DNA from: Chloroflexota bacterium
GTDB lineage: Bacteria; Chloroflexota; Dehalococcoidia; GIF9; UBA5629
DNA: 34,041 nt
Reading direction: 5' to 3'
Assembly (NCBI GenBank): GCA_026389715.1
Contig: JAPLHK010000094.1
Location: forward strand, 21,129 to 55,169
Part shown: in pieces, positions 15,643 to 24,265 of the stretch
Layout: the number at the start of each line of letters is the position of its first letter
Position numbering within the stretch: the first letter of the stretch is position 1
Program-made: the position numbers and the translations under genes
Notes under the pieces: generated by a model
The model's database searches: none
The model's input: only the letters and a program-made list of their open reading frames with translations
What the model was told of the DNA's origin: nothing

Positions 15643-17369
15643 TTATTTCTTGGCCTTTTCTTCCTCAACCAGGACACGGCGCAGCACCTTGCCCACCATG
15701 GTCTTGGGCAATTCACTGCGAAATTCGATGAATTTGGGTATCTTGTAGGCCACGAGCTTATCCTTACACCAGGCCTGAATATCTTCCGGTGTGATCTTTT
15801 TGCCTGATTCCATTACCACCCAGGCCTTGACAGCTTCTCCCTGCTTGGCATCCGGGATACCGGCCACGCAAACCTCGGCCACATCCGGGTGGGAACTGAT
15901 AGCCTCCTCCACCTCACGCGGCCATACCTGGAAGCCGCTGGGCTTGATGAGGTCTTTCTTACGCGAGGTAATGAAAAGGTAACCGTCCTCGTCCAGGTAT
16001 CCGATGTCACCCGTATACAGCCAGCCGTCCCTGAGCATATCGGCAGTTTCCTCGGGCTTGTTCCAATAGCCGACCATAAGCTGGGGCGCTTTGACGACGA
16101 TTTCCAATAGCCGACCATAAGCTTGGGCGCTTTGACGACGATCTCGCCCTCTTTGCCGGCCGGCAGATCGCCTTCACCTGTCTCGATATCTCCGATCCTG
16201 ACGACGACATCCGGAAGCGGCATGCCGGTGGAACCTTCCTTCCACTTGCCCAGGTACGGTGTGACGCAGGAAGCCATGGTAGTCTCGGTAAGAGCATAGC
16301 CTTCCACGATTCGGCCGCCGGTTAATGCCTCGAAGCGTTTCTTGGTGTCAGCCAGCAGGGGCGCCGCACCCGAGACACAGAACTTCATCGACTTGAAATC
16401 TATTTTCCCGGCTTTGACCCACGGGTGCTCAAGCAGCCCTATGTACAGGGCAGGCACCGCGGGGAAAAAGGTGGGTCTGTCGTGTTGAATGGTCTTAAGC
16501 AGGTCTTCGCGGTCGCGCGGGTTCGGCACCAACGACATGGCCACGTGGCCTACAACCGCTGTACTCATGACTCCGAAAGTTGAGTATGAATGAAACAGCG
16601 GCAGGAGAGTCATAATTATATCCTTGTAACTCTCTATTAAGGTGCCAAACCAGGCCATATACTGCAGCCCCGTGACAACCTGGGAATGGTGTGTGCCGAT
16701 TACGCCCTTGGGCGTCCCTGTCGTGCCGCCGCTGAACAGGATCAGCGCATAATCAGACGGCAGTACCTTTAAATCAGGCCTTTTGGCCCCGGCCTTTTGC
16801 TTTATCAAATCAAGCATCCAGTAATCGCCTTTTGCAAGCTCGATGTAGTGTCCTTCCTTCTTTTCCTTAACCAGTGTAAACAGCACATTGAGCACTGGCG
16901 GAAGGTAGTCTTTGATACTGGTGGCAATTACCAGCTTGACCTTGGTGCGAGGCTGCAGCTTCTTAAACTGATTGTAGAACATAGTCATTACGACCACTGT
17001 TTCGGCGCCACAGTCGTTGAGCGCGTGTTCCATCTCAGCATCAGTATACATAGGGTTCACGTGGACCAGTATGGCTCCCGCTTTCCAGACGCCCCAGCGG
17101 CAGATAATAGCCTGTGGTATATTCGGCATTATCAGCGCCACACGGTCTCCCTTCTTTACTCCCTTCTCCACCAGCGCCGCAGCGAATTCATCGCTCCACT
17201 TCTGCACTTCAGCATAGGAAATCTTGCGATTTTTAAAATAAAGCATGGGGTAGTCAGGATGTTCTTTGGTCGATTCATCAACATAATCGATGAGCGTCTT
17301 CTGCGGGTAGGGTTCCAGTGTCTTTGGGACTCCGGGATCGTAATTCTTTAACCATCGGTATTCTGCCAT
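15643..17369 (-). pseudogene. AMP-dependent acyl-CoA ligase, array copy 3, frameshifted by a 41-bp duplication
   Basis: The track shows this gene as two overlapping ORFs. The first (from ATG 17369, GGAGG 7 nt upstream) has the N-terminal domain, LILFSGGTTGTPKG and EGYALTETT, then goes out of frame after EGEIVVKAPKLMVGYW. The second resumes as EIVVKAPQLMVGYWNKPEETADM and carries the C-terminal domain to KTMVGKVLRR. The cause is an exact-length tandem repeat of 41 bp at 16061-16142. Deleting one copy gives a single 561-residue ORF, the normal size for this family. It is closest to copy 4, with nearly identical stretches such as RPRTKVKLVIATSIKDYLPP-type blocks. It is either a recent pseudogene or a functional gene with an assembly error. 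Confidence 0.85.
16061..16142. repeat. 41-bp direct tandem duplication inside ligase copy 3
   Basis: Two adjacent 41-nt units, each beginning TTCCAATAGCCGACCATAAG, at 16061-16101 and 16102-16142. They differ at one position (AGCTGGGG against AGCTTGGG), which changes Gln to Lys in the encoded peptide. As 41 is not a multiple of three, the reading frame is broken. Confidence 0.95.
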
Positions 17370-17408
17370 GCAACAACCTCCAAGCGATTTTATTTTACGA
17401 TGGAATCG

Positions 17409-17417
17409 ATTATACCA
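17409..17417 (-). promoter_or_regulatory. Extended -10 promoter element before ligase copy 3
   Basis: The minus strand reads TGGTATAAT, a consensus TGn-extended -10, about 40 nt upstream of the copy 3 ATG. No good -35 is visible because the 17420-17449 hairpin occupies that place. It could be an internal promoter of the array. Confidence 0.4.
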
Positions 17418-17419
17418 TA

Positions 17420-17449
17420 CTGCCCCCGGCCAATCAGGACCGGGGGCAG
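17420..17449 (-). terminator. Perfect 10-bp hairpin after ligase copy 4
   Basis: CTGCCCCCGG, 10-nt loop, CCGGGGGCAG, placed 16 nt beyond the stop codon of copy 4. There is no U-tract; an extended -10 element follows directly on the minus strand. Confidence 0.5.
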
Positions 17450-17465
17450 CTTACTACCGGTTATC

Positions 17466-19157
17466 CTATTTTTTGTTTTTAGCTGTCTCTTCTTCCTGCA
17501 GCACTCTTCTCAATACTTTGCCAACCATGGTCTTGGGCAGATCGCTACGGAATTCCACATACTTGGGTATCTTATAGGCTACTAATTTCTCCTTGCACCA
17601 GGCCTGAATCTCCTCGGCTGTGGCCGTTTTGCCGGCCTCCAGCACAATCCAGGCTTTGACTGCCTCGCCCTGCTTGGCATCGGGTATGCCCGCCACGCTG
17701 ACCTCGGCGACCGCCGGATGACTACTGATAACCTCTTCGACCTCCCTTGGCCAAACCTGGAAGCCGCTGGGCTTGATAAGGTCCTTCTTGCGGGAAGTGA
17801 TGAACAGGTAGCCATCGTCATCCATGTAACCCACGTCGCCTGTATAGAGCCAACCATCCCGCAGCATCTCTTTGGTCTCCTCCGGTCTATTCCAGTAGCC
17901 TACCATAAGCTGCGGGGCCTGGAAGATGATCTCTCCTTCTTTGCCGGCAGGCATTTCACCTTCGCCGGTCTGAATATCGCCGATGCGGATAATGACGTCG
18001 GGCAGCGGCATACCCACCGAGCCCTGCTTCCACTGACCCCGGTAAGGGGTGCAGGTGCAGGCCATGGTGGTCTCGGTAAGCCCGTAGCCCTCCACGATGC
18101 GCCCACCGGTGATGTCTTCGAACCTCTTCTTGGTTTCATACAACAGTGGCGCCGCGCCCGAGTTGCAGCATTTCATTGAGCTGAAATCAACCTTGCCTGC
18201 CTTGACTGCCGGGTGCTCCAGAAGCGCGATAAACATTGCCGGAACCGCCGGGAAATAGGTAGGTTTATCGTGCTGAATCGTGGCAATGACATCGTCCCGG
18301 TCACGCGGGTTGGGCACCAGCGACATCGCACTATGGCCGATGATAGCCGTGCACATCACGGCGTAGGTCGCGAATGAATGGAACAGCGGTAAAACAAGCA
18401 TCATCACGTCCTTGTAGGGCTCGGCGATCTCGCCAAACCACCTGTTGAACTGCAAGCCGGTGATGACCTGTGAATGGTGGCTCCCCACCACACCCTTGGG
18501 AGTGCCGGTAGTGCCGCCGGAGAAAAGTATCAGCGCGTTATCGCCGGGCAGGACCTTAACATCGGGCCGTTTGGCCCCTGCTTTCTCTTTTATAAGATCC
18601 GTCAGCCAAAAATCACCGGCCTGCAATACGATGCGATGACCCTCTTTCTTCTCCATGGCCAATGTGAAGAGCACCTTGAGCACCGGCGGGAGATAGTCCT
18701 TGATACTTGTGGCGATTACCAGCTTAACCTTGGTACGCGGTTGCAGTTTCTTAAACTGGTTGTAAAACATGGTCATAACAACCACCGTTTCTGCGCCGCA
18801 GTCGTTGAGCGCATGCTCCATTTCCGCCTCAGTGTACATCGGGTTCATATGCACCAGGATAGCGCCGACCTTCCAGGCGCCCCAACGGCAAATGATAGCC
18901 TGCGGTATATTCGGCATGATCAGCGCCACGCGGTCGCCCTTCTTTACACCTTTGGCTGCCAGCGCCGCGGCGAACTCATCGCTCAACTTCTGGATCTCGG
19001 CATAGGACATCTTCCTCTTCTTGAAAAGCACCATGGGGTAATCGGGGTGCTCCTTGACAGCCTCATCAACGTAGTCTACCAGGGTCTTCTGCGGATAGGG
19101 CTCCAGGGTCTTGGGAACGCCTTTGTCATAGTTATTTAACCACCTTTTGTCAGACAA
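17466..19157 (-). CDS. AMP-dependent acyl-CoA ligase, array copy 4
   Basis: A 563-residue ligase when read from TTG 19157. I prefer this to the track's ATG 19196 because TAGGAGG lies 7 nt before the TTG, and the resulting N-terminus (SDKRWLNNYDKGVPKTLEPYP) lines up with the other copies, whereas the extra 13 residues have no counterpart or ribosome binding site. Motifs: LILFSGGTTGTPKGVVGSHHS, EGYGLTETT, GWLYTGDVGYMDDDG, SRKKDLIKPSGFQVWP, KTMVGKVLRR. It is nearly identical to copy 3 over long stretches (PQAIICRWG, MEHALNDCGAETVVVM), so these two are recent duplicates. Confidence 0.9.
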   Translation of the reverse strand: MSDKRWLNNYDKGVPKTLEPYPQKTLVDYVDEAVKEHPDYPMVLFKKRKMSYAEIQKLSDEFAAALAAKGVKKGDRVALIMPNIPQAIICRWGAWKVGAILVHMNPMYTEAEMEHALNDCGAETVVVMTMFYNQFKKLQPRTKVKLVIATSIKDYLPPVLKVLFTLAMEKKEGHRIVLQAGDFWLTDLIKEKAGAKRPDVKVLPGDNALILFSGGTTGTPKGVVGSHHSQVITGLQFNRWFGEIAEPYKDVMMLVLPLFHSFATYAVMCTAIIGHSAMSLVPNPRDRDDVIATIQHDKPTYFPAVPAMFIALLEHPAVKAGKVDFSSMKCCNSGAAPLLYETKKRFEDITGGRIVEGYGLTETTMACTCTPYRGQWKQGSVGMPLPDVIIRIGDIQTGEGEMPAGKEGEIIFQAPQLMVGYWNRPEETKEMLRDGWLYTGDVGYMDDDGYLFITSRKKDLIKPSGFQVWPREVEEVISSHPAVAEVSVAGIPDAKQGEAVKAWIVLEAGKTATAEEIQAWCKEKLVAYKIPKYVEFRSDLPKTMVGKVLRRVLQEEETAKNKK

Positions 19158-19220
19158 GTTAAAACCTCCTAATGATTTGATTTTATCGTCAAGCATTATA
19201 CGCCTAACTAACCCATTGGC

Positions 19221-20927
19221 TCACGGTTTGGCAGCCGCCTTTTGCTTAGCCAGCTCTTCCTCTACAAGCACCCGTTTCAATATTTTACCCACCAGGGTCT
19301 TGGGTAATTCCGCCCTGAATTCAACATGCTTGGGCACCTTGTAGGCCGTCAGCTTCTCTCTGCAATGCAACTGAATTTCCTCGGCGGTAGCCGTTTCCCC
19401 CTGGCGCAGCACCACCCAGGCCTTGACTGCCTCGACCTGGTATGGATCAGGTATTCCTGCCACTCCAACCTCGGAAACCTTGGGATGCATGCTTATTACC
19501 TCTTCAACTTCCCTCGGCCAGACCTGGAAGCCGCCGGGCTTGATCAGCTCCTTTTTACGTGAGGTGATAAACAGGCAACCCTCATCATTCAGGTAGCCGA
19601 CATCCCCTGTATGCAGCCAGCCGCTGCGTATCATATCGGCGGTGGCCTCAGGCCTGTTCCAGTAGCCCTGCATCATCTGCGGGCACTGAGCAATTATCTC
19701 GCCCTCCTGGCCGGCAGGCATATCCTTCTCACCGGTTTCAACATCAACGATACGCAGTATAACATCCGGCAGAGGCACCCCAGCCGAACCCGGGGTCCAT
19801 TTACCCTCCACCGGTCCCAGCGTGATGGCAGCTGTAACCTCCGTCATACCGTACCCCTCAATAAGCTTGCCGCCAGTCAGTTCCTCAAAGCGCCGCTTGG
19901 TTTCGGGCAGCAATGGGGCCGCTGAGGCCACGCAAAGCTTCATCGATTTAAAATCGACTTTGCCCGCCTTTACCGCCGGGTGCTCCAGCAGTGCAATAAA
20001 AAGCGTCGGCACGGCCGGGAAGTAAGCCGGCCTGACGGTCTTGATTGTCTTTACCAGGTCATCACGGTCGCGCGGGTTGGGCACCACGGCCAGCGGGTTG
20101 TGCCCCATGATAGAAGTGCCCATCACGCCGGCAAAGCCGTAAACATGGAATAGCGGCATGATCATCATCACCACATCATCCCACTCGGTCAATACACTAT
20201 CGTTCCACACCTTGAGCTGCCAGGCCTCGGCTATCAGGCATTTGTGCGTGAGGATAACGCCCTTGGGCACGCCCGTAGTGCCGCCGCTGAAAAGCAGCAA
20301 CGCCACGTCGCCCGGCAACGGCTTATTGACGGGCGCGGCATGCCCGGCATGCTTGAGCATAAGGTCGGCTAAGTAAACATCATTCTGTGTAAGCTTTATG
20401 CGGTGACCTTCTTTTTTCTCCTTTAGCAATGTGAACATCAAGGCCAGGAAGGACGGCAGGTATTCCTTGATATTGACAGCTATCACCAGGCGCAGGCTGG
20501 TGCGCTCCTGTATCTTCTTCACCGTGGCATAGAAGGGTGTCAGCACCACCGCCACCTCCGCGCTGCATTCTTTCAACACATGTTCCAGCTCATACTCAGT
20601 GTACACGGGGTTGAGCGGCACGGGGATGGCTCCCGCTTTCCAGGCGCCGAACGACGCGATGAAACCCTGAGGGCAATTGGGCAGGAGGATGGCTACACGG
20701 TCTCCTTTCTTCACGCCGTTAGCCTGCAGAGCTGCCGCGAATACATTAAATAGCCTGACCATTTCACCATAAGTAACTGTATTTCCCTTGAAGAACAGGA
20801 AAGGATGGCCGGGCTTCTGCTTTGCGGCATCTTCCACGACGTCTAAAAATGTCACTGCAGGATACGGTTCCAGGGTATGCGGAACCCCTTTATCGTAGCT
20901 TTTAAACCACGGGTAATCAATGGCCAT
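19221..20927 (-). CDS. AMP-dependent acyl-CoA ligase, array copy 5
   Basis: A 568-residue ligase with LLLFSGGTTGVPKGVILTH, EGYGMTEVT, GWLHTGDVGYLNDEG, hinge SRKKELIKPGGFQVWP and KTLVGKILKR. Departures from its neighbours are LHTGD for LYTGD and PGG for PSG at the hinge. It retains the hydrophobic FLALMFTLLKEKKEG segment after the IAVNIKEYLPS block. The ATG start is backed by GGGGAGG 7 nt upstream. The gap to copy 4 is 63 nt with no hairpin, unlike the ends of copies 1-4, so copies 6, 5 and 4 are probably read through on one transcript. Confidence 0.9.
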   Translation of the reverse strand: MAIDYPWFKSYDKGVPHTLEPYPAVTFLDVVEDAAKQKPGHPFLFFKGNTVTYGEMVRLFNVFAAALQANGVKKGDRVAILLPNCPQGFIASFGAWKAGAIPVPLNPVYTEYELEHVLKECSAEVAVVLTPFYATVKKIQERTSLRLVIAVNIKEYLPSFLALMFTLLKEKKEGHRIKLTQNDVYLADLMLKHAGHAAPVNKPLPGDVALLLFSGGTTGVPKGVILTHKCLIAEAWQLKVWNDSVLTEWDDVVMMIMPLFHVYGFAGVMGTSIMGHNPLAVVPNPRDRDDLVKTIKTVRPAYFPAVPTLFIALLEHPAVKAGKVDFKSMKLCVASAAPLLPETKRRFEELTGGKLIEGYGMTEVTAAITLGPVEGKWTPGSAGVPLPDVILRIVDVETGEKDMPAGQEGEIIAQCPQMMQGYWNRPEATADMIRSGWLHTGDVGYLNDEGCLFITSRKKELIKPGGFQVWPREVEEVISMHPKVSEVGVAGIPDPYQVEAVKAWVVLRQGETATAEEIQLHCREKLTAYKVPKHVEFRAELPKTLVGKILKRVLVEEELAKQKAAAKP

Positions 20928-21002
20928 TATTCAGCCTCCCCAGATATTTTATAGTCATCAGCAATGGATATCAGTTTAATACCACCTTCAGTTAAACGCC
21001 GC

Positions 21003-22703
21003 TTACTTCTTATCGTCAGTATCCCCGGCCTTTTCCTCCTCAAGTAAAACACGCCTGAGTATTTTGCCTATCTGCGTCTTGGGCAGCGCGTCGCGGAACT
21101 CTATCCGGCGCGGTACCTTGTAGGCCGCCAGCTTGGCCTTGCAGTGCTCCTTCAATTCATCGGCGCTGCAGGTCATGCCTGCGTTTAAGACTACCCAGGC
21201 CTTTACGGATTCGCCCTGATACTGGTCGGGTACGCCGGCCACGCCTGCCTCCATGACAGCAGGATGCTCATGTAAAACTTCCTCGATCTCGCGCGGCCAA
21301 ACCTGGAACCCGCTGGTCTTGATGATCTCCTTCTTGCGGCTATGCAGGAAGAGGTTCCCATCTTCGTCCAAATAACCGATATCGCCTGAATACAGCCAGC
21401 CGTCCCGCATCATGTCCGCGGTTTCCTGCGGCTGGTTCCAGTATTCTTTCATCAGGTTGGGCGCCTGGAAGCATATCTCGCCAAGCTGACCGGGCTTCAT
21501 GCTGCCCCGGCCGGTCTCGGCATCGGCAATCCTTATCACCACATCCGGCAGCGGCATGCCGACCGAGCCTTCCTTGTTGGCGCCAATTACGGGGTTAACC
21601 GTAGCAGCCTGCATGCACTCGGTCATGGTGTAACCTTCCAGCAGCCTTCCGCCAGTCATACTTTCAAAGCGTTTCCTGGTCTCCGCCATCAGCGGGGCAG
21701 CGCCCACGATGCAGAGCTTCATGCTCTCCAGCGTGACCTTGCCCGATGTCACCAGCGGGTGGTTCATAATGCCGATGTAGAAAGTCGGCACGCCCGGCAT
21801 GAAGGTCGGCTTATATTTCTTTATGCTCTTGACCACGTCCGTGAGGTCGCGCGGGTTGGGTATAATGACACATGAGGAGTGGTTAACCATGGCTGTGCCC
21901 ATGGCGCCCACACAGCCAAATACGTGGAAAAGCGGCATGGTCAGCGCCACTTTATCTTCCCATTGCTCAAGCACCGGGCTCAGCCAGGCACAGATCTGCA
22001 TGGCCGTCATAACCAGCGCCTGGTGAGTCCCCACAGCTCCTTTAGGCGTCCCTGTCGTTCCCCCACTGAAGAGGATGACTGCCGGGTCCGAGGGTTTCAC
22101 CTCAATGGCCGGTCGCCTGGCATTCCTGTACTTCTTAAGTACATCCTGGAACCACGCGTCGCCATGTTTAAGGCCGATGCGGTAGCCCTCCTTTTTCTCC
22201 CTGGCCAGCGTGAAAAGCAAGCGCAGGGGCTGAGGCAGGTATTCCTTGATATTGGTGGCGATAACAAATTTGACCCTGGTCTTGCCCTGGATATTCTTAA
22301 CGGCGTTATAGAACGGGTTAAGGACGATCACCGCCCGGGCATCGACCTCGTTCAAAGCGTGTTCGATCTCATGTTCAGTGTAAAGCGGGTTGACCGGGAC
22401 GGCTATGGCGCCCGCTTTCCAGATTGCCTGGAAACCAAGTATCATCTGGGGACAATTGGGCAAAAGCATAGCCACACGTTCGCCTTTCTGCACGCCCATG
22501 GCAACCAGCGCAGTGGCCAGCGCATTGCTCTGGCGGATAAAGTCCGCATATAGCACTTTGGAACCCTTGAAATACAACATGGCGCGGTAGGGTTTAGCTT
22601 TGGCGGATTCATCGACGATCTCGATCATCGTCTTTTGCGGGTAAGGTTGAAGCGTCAGGGGCACGCCCTTATCGTAATTCTTCAACCACGGATAGTCCGT
22701 CAT
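21003..22703 (-). CDS. AMP-dependent acyl-CoA ligase, array copy 6 (promoter-proximal)
   Basis: A 566-residue ligase, first gene of the array transcript. Motifs: VILFSGGTTGTPKGAVGTH, EGYTMTECM, GWLYSGDIGYLDEDG, SRKKEIIKTSGFQVWP, KTQIGKILRR. It differs from the others by Ser for Thr in LYSGD and by KTSG for KPSG, with Cys after TE in the A5 motif (TECM), so its acyl pocket probably differs. The N-terminus MTDYPWLKNYDKGVP fits the family. The ribosome binding site before the ATG is weak (GAGCAG-like), but no better start exists. The promoter at 22782-22809 lies about 80 nt upstream. Confidence 0.9.
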   Translation of the reverse strand: MTDYPWLKNYDKGVPLTLQPYPQKTMIEIVDESAKAKPYRAMLYFKGSKVLYADFIRQSNALATALVAMGVQKGERVAMLLPNCPQMILGFQAIWKAGAIAVPVNPLYTEHEIEHALNEVDARAVIVLNPFYNAVKNIQGKTRVKFVIATNIKEYLPQPLRLLFTLAREKKEGYRIGLKHGDAWFQDVLKKYRNARRPAIEVKPSDPAVILFSGGTTGTPKGAVGTHQALVMTAMQICAWLSPVLEQWEDKVALTMPLFHVFGCVGAMGTAMVNHSSCVIIPNPRDLTDVVKSIKKYKPTFMPGVPTFYIGIMNHPLVTSGKVTLESMKLCIVGAAPLMAETRKRFESMTGGRLLEGYTMTECMQAATVNPVIGANKEGSVGMPLPDVVIRIADAETGRGSMKPGQLGEICFQAPNLMKEYWNQPQETADMMRDGWLYSGDIGYLDEDGNLFLHSRKKEIIKTSGFQVWPREIEEVLHEHPAVMEAGVAGVPDQYQGESVKAWVVLNAGMTCSADELKEHCKAKLAAYKVPRRIEFRDALPKTQIGKILRRVLLEEEKAGDTDDKK

Positions 22704-22781
22704 TAGTCTGCTCGAGCCTGCTCAGGCAACACGGTATTGCGCCCGATTTTTGGGTATTTCAATCGTTGATTGATTGGTCAA

Positions 22782-22809
22782 ATTGTATCACAGTGACTCG
22801 TAAAGTCAA
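22782..22809 (-). promoter_or_regulatory. Sigma70-type promoter of the acyl-CoA ligase array
   Basis: Minus strand TTGACT (22804-22809), a 16-nt spacer, and TACAAT (22782-22787): five of six matches in each box. The TSS would be about 70 nt before the copy 6 start codon. The leader is AT-rich with TCAATCAATC repeats (TTGATTGATTGG on the plus strand) that could hold an operator, for example for a TetR-type regulator, though none is encoded here. Confidence 0.6.
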
Positions 22810-22835
22810 GTTGCCCTGCCACCGCGGTCACAGCT

Positions 22836-23903
22836 TCATTTTATTCGTAAATCACCCTGCCCCGTCAGAGCCTGCCGCCGCAGTTGCCCGCAGGCCGCCT
22901 CAATCCCCTCCCCGCGCTGCTCCCTCTGTGTCACAGTGATACCGGCCTCTTCCAGCACGCGGCGGAAGTTAGTCACGCGAAACGTTTCAGGCGGATAGAA
23001 ACCACTGCCGCTGACCTTATTAAACGGTATGAGGTTTACGTGGCAGTTCAACCCCTGCAACAGCACGGCCAGCTTGGCGGCATCGGCCTGCCCGTCGTTG
23101 ACCCCTTTCAACAAACAGTATTCGAAAGTTACGCGCCGCCCTGTTTCCCTGAAATAGTGCTTGCAGGCATCGGCTATCTCCTGGAGCGTGTAGCGCGTCA
23201 TGCCGGGCACCAGCTTCCTGCGCAGGGCATCATCGGCCGCGTGCAACGAGACCGCCAAAGTCAACTGCAGGTCCTCGCCGGCCAGCCTGTAAATGCCGGG
23301 CACATAGCCGATGGTGCTCACGGTGATGTTGCGCATGCCGATGGCTAACTCGCCGTTGATCAGGTGCACTGCCGCCAGCGTCGCGTCATAATTGAGGAGC
23401 GGTTCGCCCATGCCCATAAAGACCACGTGGCTGACCCTGCCGTCCGCTGCCAGCAGCTTCCCTTTTATAGCAGCCTCACCGACAGTCATCACCTGGTCAA
23501 CTATTTCCCCGGCCGACAGGTTGCGCTTAAACCCTCCCGTGCCGGTTGCGCAGAAAGCGCAGCCGATGGGACAGCCTACCTGGGTGGATACGCAGCAGGA
23601 GAAGCGGCCTGCATAGGGCATTCCCACCGTCTCCACCAGTTCCCCATAGACGGGTTGTAAGAGCAGCTTGAAGGTGCCGTCCTTTGACTTGCTGATCTTT
23701 TTTACCTTGGAGCGGCCTATCTGATAGCCCTCTTCCAGCTTCGCCTTGAAGGCAACAGGCAAAGTGGCCATCCCGCTTATCTCGCGGCAACCCTGCCGGT
23801 ATAGCCAGTCGGCGACCTGCTTACCGCGGAACTCCTTTTCACCCAGCTCTTTAGCCAGCAGCTTCAATTTAACTGTGGACATGCCCAGCAGTAGCTTTTT
23901 CAT
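22836..23903 (-). CDS. rlmN: 23S rRNA (adenine-C2) methyltransferase RlmN
   Basis: A 355-residue radical-SAM methyltransferase for A2503 of 23S rRNA and A37 of tRNA. The [4Fe-4S] motif CPIGCAFC is present (about residues 111-118 from the ATG), together with FSCCVSTQVG, MGMGEPLLNYD, the SAM-binding VSLHAADD and the C-terminal AACGQLRR that holds the methyl-carrying Cys. The track start (TTG 23924) has no ribosome binding site; ATG 23903 is better placed, with GGGGA 10 nt upstream. It is a housekeeping gene, apparently monocistronic, lying between the ligase promoter and a divergently read structured RNA. Confidence 0.95.
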   Translation of the reverse strand: MKKLLLGMSTVKLKLLAKELGEKEFRGKQVADWLYRQGCREISGMATLPVAFKAKLEEGYQIGRSKVKKISKSKDGTFKLLLQPVYGELVETVGMPYAGRFSCCVSTQVGCPIGCAFCATGTGGFKRNLSAGEIVDQVMTVGEAAIKGKLLAADGRVSHVVFMGMGEPLLNYDATLAAVHLINGELAIGMRNITVSTIGYVPGIYRLAGEDLQLTLAVSLHAADDALRRKLVPGMTRYTLQEIADACKHYFRETGRRVTFEYCLLKGVNDGQADAAKLAVLLQGLNCHVNLIPFNKVSGSGFYPPETFRVTNFRRVLEEAGITVTQREQRGEGIEAACGQLRRQALTGQGDLRIK

Positions 23904-23969
23904 TTTCTTAGTTTCCCCGACCAATTATGTATTAGTGGCGGGCAGACTGCAAGCATTAACACATTCGGT

Positions 23970-23998
23970 TTGACCGCCCTGTTTTTTAGGAGTAGCAT
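23970..23998 (+). promoter_or_regulatory. Candidate promoter of the structured RNA
   Basis: TTGACC (23970-23975), 17-nt spacer, TAGCAT (23993-23998) on the plus strand; start expected near 24005. If real, a 15-codon ORF whose ATG is at 23997 (behind AGGAG) cannot be translated from this transcript. Confidence 0.4.
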
Positions 23999-24043
23999 GA
24001 AATTGAGGGTAATAAACAAGACTAACCCTCGCGGAGGTGGTTA

Positions 24044-24121
24044 ATGGTCAAAAAACAGGCCATGTTAGTTGAATGGCACTTTCCTTGGTCACGCTCTCAC
24101 CTGCGCGAGGAGCAGAGGTAA
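24044..24121 (+). CDS. Possible 25-residue peptide inside the structured RNA
   Basis: GGAGG, 6 nt, ATG opens MVKKQAMLVEWHFPWSRSHL, ending REEQR and TAA. The ribosome binding site and spacing are good. The stop codon lies inside the 5' strand of the GGTAAGCTC helix, so a terminating ribosome would open that helix, as in attenuator leaders. A chance ORF cannot be excluded; the peptide resembles nothing I know. Confidence 0.3.
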   Translation: MVKKQAMLVEWHFPWSRSHLREEQR

Positions 24122-24265
24122 GCTCCCCGGGTGCAGGCATTGAGAGCAGGTAAAACTCCCGAGCTCTCCGGTACGTAGCAAAAGAGCTGCGGAATAAGGG
24201 ACATAGCAGATAAATCGGGCTTACCTGAATGGGAGAGTAGGGAGGAAAATGGATCCGAAAGATCT

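Noticed and set aside
15643-16107. Separate 154-aa ORF reported in the track
   Set aside because: It starts at an internal TTG inside the duplicated unit and encodes only the C-terminal domain of ligase copy 3. It is the downstream half of a frameshifted gene.
24117-24225. SRP RNA, tmRNA or RNase P RNA
   Set aside because: The conserved SRP GGAAG/AGCA loop motif, the tmRNA tag and CCA end, and the RNase P core motifs were looked for and not seen.
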